Shown here piece after piece: positions 62,104 through 64,000 of a stretch of DNA of 64,000 nt. The notes under the pieces are model-generated. The model searched no databases and was not told where the DNA came from. It saw nothing but the letters and a program-made list of their open reading frames with translations. Position numbers and translations under genes: made by a program. How positions within the stretch are numbered: position 1 is the first letter of the stretch; each line of letters begins with the position of its first letter. Origin of the DNA: Leishmania donovani (lineage: Eukaryota > Euglenozoa > Kinetoplastea > Trypanosomatida > Trypanosomatidae); the NCBI RefSeq assembly GCF_000227135.1, contig NC_018261.1:1498355-1562354 (forward strand). The letters are read 5' to 3'.

Positions 62104-64000
62104 ATGTCGTCGATGGACTCGATGCGCCTGCAGGCGACAATCCGCCTCATTCGGCAGTGCAAAACCTCCGAGGAGGAGCGGTCAAACGTGAAAATCATCA
62201 GTGCGCAACTGCGGAAGGGGTTCGCCGATGCGAAGCCGTACATTCGAGTGCGATACATGCTGATGCTTCTCTACATTCGGATGCTTGGGTACCCGACGGA
62301 GTTTGCGCACATGGAGGTGTTGAAGCTCTTGTCGCAGACCGATTTCTCCGGCATTCGCGTCGGCTATCTCGCGCTGCAGCTTCTGTTCAGCGAGAGCGAC
62401 GAAGTTCTGACGCTTGTGGAGAATCGCATGATTGCACACCTAAGCGTTGCAGGGTCTCGCCGGGGCATCTCGTACGAGCAGCTCTGCCTCATCGGCATCT
62501 CGCTGAATGCGGCAGCCAACATCGCCAGCGAGGACATGTGCCGTGACCTCCTCGACTCCATCTTGCACCTCTTCAAAAACAGCCCACAGCAGCTGCGCAG
62601 CAAGGCTGCCCTGGCCGCGCTGCGTGTGGTACGCAAGGCCCCTGATCAGGCGGGGTACATTCTGGAGCACTGCGCAGACCTCTTTGACGGGAATACGGAG
62701 TCGCTCATGTGCGTCCTGACGCTCGTCATCGAATGCCTGCAGACAGACTCCGGAGCAAAGATGATCGGCGCGTTCCGCAAGCACGCCATGAGCGCCATGC
62801 GGGCGTTGAAGGCGCTCGTGCTCTCGTCTCGGATCACGGAGGAGGACGTTGGCGGCATCACGGACCCTTTTCTGCAGGTGAAGCTGCTCCACTTCATGCG
62901 CATCATCGGTGCCGGCAGCGATGTTACTTCGGAAGCGCTCAACGACGTTCTCGCGCAGGTGATCACGAACACGGACGCGACGCGTAACGTGGGCTGCGCC
63001 GTCTTGTACGAGTGCGTGCGCACGATCAACGCCATCGAGAGCGATGAAGGTCTTCGCACCCTTGCCGTCAACACGATCAGCCGCTTCCTCTCCTCCGTCA
63101 AGGATAACAACCTGCGCTTTGTGGGGCTCCAGACGCTGCTCATGTACTCGAGCAAGGACTTCGACGCCGTGGTGCAACATCAGGCGATCGTGCTCGAATG
63201 CCTGCGGGACGCCGACCTCTCGATCCGCCGCCGTGCGCTGGACCTCACGGTGACGCTCATCACGGTGAACAACGTGCGGCTTCTTGTGCCGGACCTCATC
63301 GCGTACATGTCGCTCTGCTCCGAGGAAATGAAGGGCGACGTGGCGCGGCACATTTGCAGCGTGATTGAGACGCACTACCCCAGCGATATTTGGCGTGTCG
63401 ACTACTCCATCCGTTTTCTCAAGGTGGCGAAGCAGTTTGCCCCGCTGGACTTTGCCTGCAACCTGCTCGCCGTTCTCTCGAGCCAGACAAAGGACGTGCA
63501 AACGCGTGCGGTGGAGGCGTTATGGGAGGAGGCCTCGTACCCGTTCGATGCGCGGCATCAGTCTCGCAAGGCGTTCCTCATGGTGGCGCTGTGGTGCATT
63601 GGTGAGTACGTGGAGCTGCTGCTTGGCGCCGTGAAGGGGCTGACGGGTGCGGACGTGGCGACGTGCCTTAGCAGTCTCATCACAAATACAAGCTTCACTC
63701 TCATCAAGCAGTATGGTCTGACGGCGCTTATGAAGGTCGCGACCAAGTGCCCCGACGCCAAGCCGCAGGCTATGGCTACGTTCGCGAGCAATATGACTAG
63801 CATGGACTGCGAGCTGCAGCAGCGCGCGTGCGAGTACACGACACTGCTAGTAGACTTCCCGCAGGAAGCAGTGTTTAGCTTTAGTCAAATGCCGCCCATC
63901 AACCCCGAGGCCGACGCCGTGAAACCGGTAGAAGTTGTGTCGCTGACGCAGGAGCAGCTTCACCAGGAGACGACCAACACGCTCGATGACCTCTTCAACT
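62104..64000 (+). CDS. AP1G: AP-1 complex gamma-adaptin, N-terminal part (cut by window end)
   Basis: The frame is open from the ATG at 62104 to the last base, giving 632 residues of trunk. The sequence follows gamma-adaptin closely: RLIRQCKTSEEER near the start, YMLMLLYIRMLGYPTEFAHM, GIRVGYLALQLLFSE, the strongly conserved DPFLQVKLLHFMRIIG and ALNDVLAQVITNTDATRNVG blocks, LECLRDADLSIRRRALDL, and VALWCIGEYVELLL. The last residues (TNTLDDLFN) enter the hinge; the ear domain lies outside the window. AP-1 links clathrin to cargo at the trans-Golgi and endosomes, and in Leishmania AP-1 serves sorting between Golgi, endosome and flagellar-pocket routes. Motif choice favours gamma (AP-1) over alpha (AP-2) or epsilon (AP-4). 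The ATG follows an A-rich stretch ~60 nt upstream; no earlier in-frame ATG is supported. Confidence 0.95.
   Translation, partial: MSSMDSMRLQATIRLIRQCKTSEEERSNVKIISAQLRKGFADAKPYIRVRYMLMLLYIRMLGYPTEFAHMEVLKLLSQTDFSGIRVGYLALQLLFSESDEVLTLVENRMIAHLSVAGSRRGISYEQLCLIGISLNAAANIASEDMCRDLLDSILHLFKNSPQQLRSKAALAALRVVRKAPDQAGYILEHCADLFDGNTESLMCVLTLVIECLQTDSGAKMIGAFRKHAMSAMRALKALVLSSRITEEDVGGITDPFLQVKLLHFMRIIGAGSDVTSEALNDVLAQVITNTDATRNVGCAVLYECVRTINAIESDEGLRTLAVNTISRFLSSVKDNNLRFVGLQTLLMYSSKDFDAVVQHQAIVLECLRDADLSIRRRALDLTVTLITVNNVRLLVPDLIAYMSLCSEEMKGDVARHICSVIETHYPSDIWRVDYSIRFLKVAKQFAPLDFACNLLAVLSSQTKDVQTRAVEALWEEASYPFDARHQSRKAFLMVALWCIGEYVELLLGAVKGLTGADVATCLSSLITNTSFTLIKQYGLTALMKVATKCPDAKPQAMATFASNMTSMDCELQQRACEYTTLLVDFPQEAVFSFSQMPPINPEADAVKPVEVVSLTQEQLHQETTNTLDDLFN

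Noticed and set aside
1..64000. tRNA, 5S rRNA, CRISPR-like arrays and a strand-switch region
   Set aside because: By eye I found no tRNA T-loop signatures in a plausible cloverleaf setting, no spaced direct-repeat arrays and no change of coding strand. A covariance-model search was not possible, so small RNAs could be missed.

Overview
The window looks like nuclear DNA of a trypanosomatid flagellate, most probably a Leishmania species. Twelve intact or window-truncated protein genes are called. All lie on the + strand, none shows an intron, and they are separated by roughly 0.9-4.4 kb of pyrimidine-rich DNA full of (CA/TG)n and homopolymer runs. That is the layout of one polycistronic transcription unit whose mRNAs are separated by spliced-leader trans-splicing. 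Several intergenic regions carry short retroposon copies of the SIDER2 type, which is a Leishmania trait. The TOR-family kinase with an internal PDZ domain is characteristic of trypanosomatids. From memory, L. major TOR3 lies on chromosome 34, so synteny with that chromosome is likely; the species cannot be fixed from the sequence alone.

Layout, left to right: a J-domain protein, possibly cut at its 5' end (to 560); a complete axonemal inner-arm dynein heavy chain of the DNAH10/I1-beta type (2359-16296); a membrane-anchored conserved protein with a CYTH-like sequence pattern (17796-18710); a SIDER2 copy near 20 kb; a mitochondrial PDK/BCKDK-type GHKL kinase (21810-23315); a COA5/PET191 cytochrome oxidase assembly factor (24172-24465); an FCP/SCP-type HAD phosphatase (25772-27367); a BPI/LBP-like secreted or membrane protein of the ESAG5-related family (28344-29990); a second SIDER2 copy near 31.2 kb; the TOR3 kinase (34198-42084); a fragmented, coding-like island with no intact ORF (about 43.5-44.9 kb); an STPG/SHIPPO-motif protein (46480-47292); two small two-helix membrane proteins with matching C-termini (50200-50517 and 53270-53554); a second fragmented island (about 55.1-56.1 kb); a HECT ubiquitin ligase with a cysteine/histidine-rich finger (57020-61129); and the start of AP-1 gamma-adaptin, cut by the window end (62104-64000).

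The most unusual structure is a pair of nearly identical SIDER2 copies of about 0.6 kb in opposite orientation (50686-51287 and 53986-54637). They flank the second small membrane-protein gene, and the run of Ns lies inside the right arm. Long inverted repeats like this are known substrates for gene amplification in Leishmania, and the left arm predicts what the Ns should contain.

The genes are mostly functionally unrelated neighbours, as expected for a trypanosomatid transcription unit. Themes are flagellar motility and axoneme (dynein, STPG protein), mitochondrion (COA5, PDK-like kinase), acidocalcisome and nutrient signalling (TOR3), trafficking (AP-1) and protein turnover (J protein, HECT ligase). 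I saw no convincing tRNA, rRNA, CRISPR or minus-strand gene.
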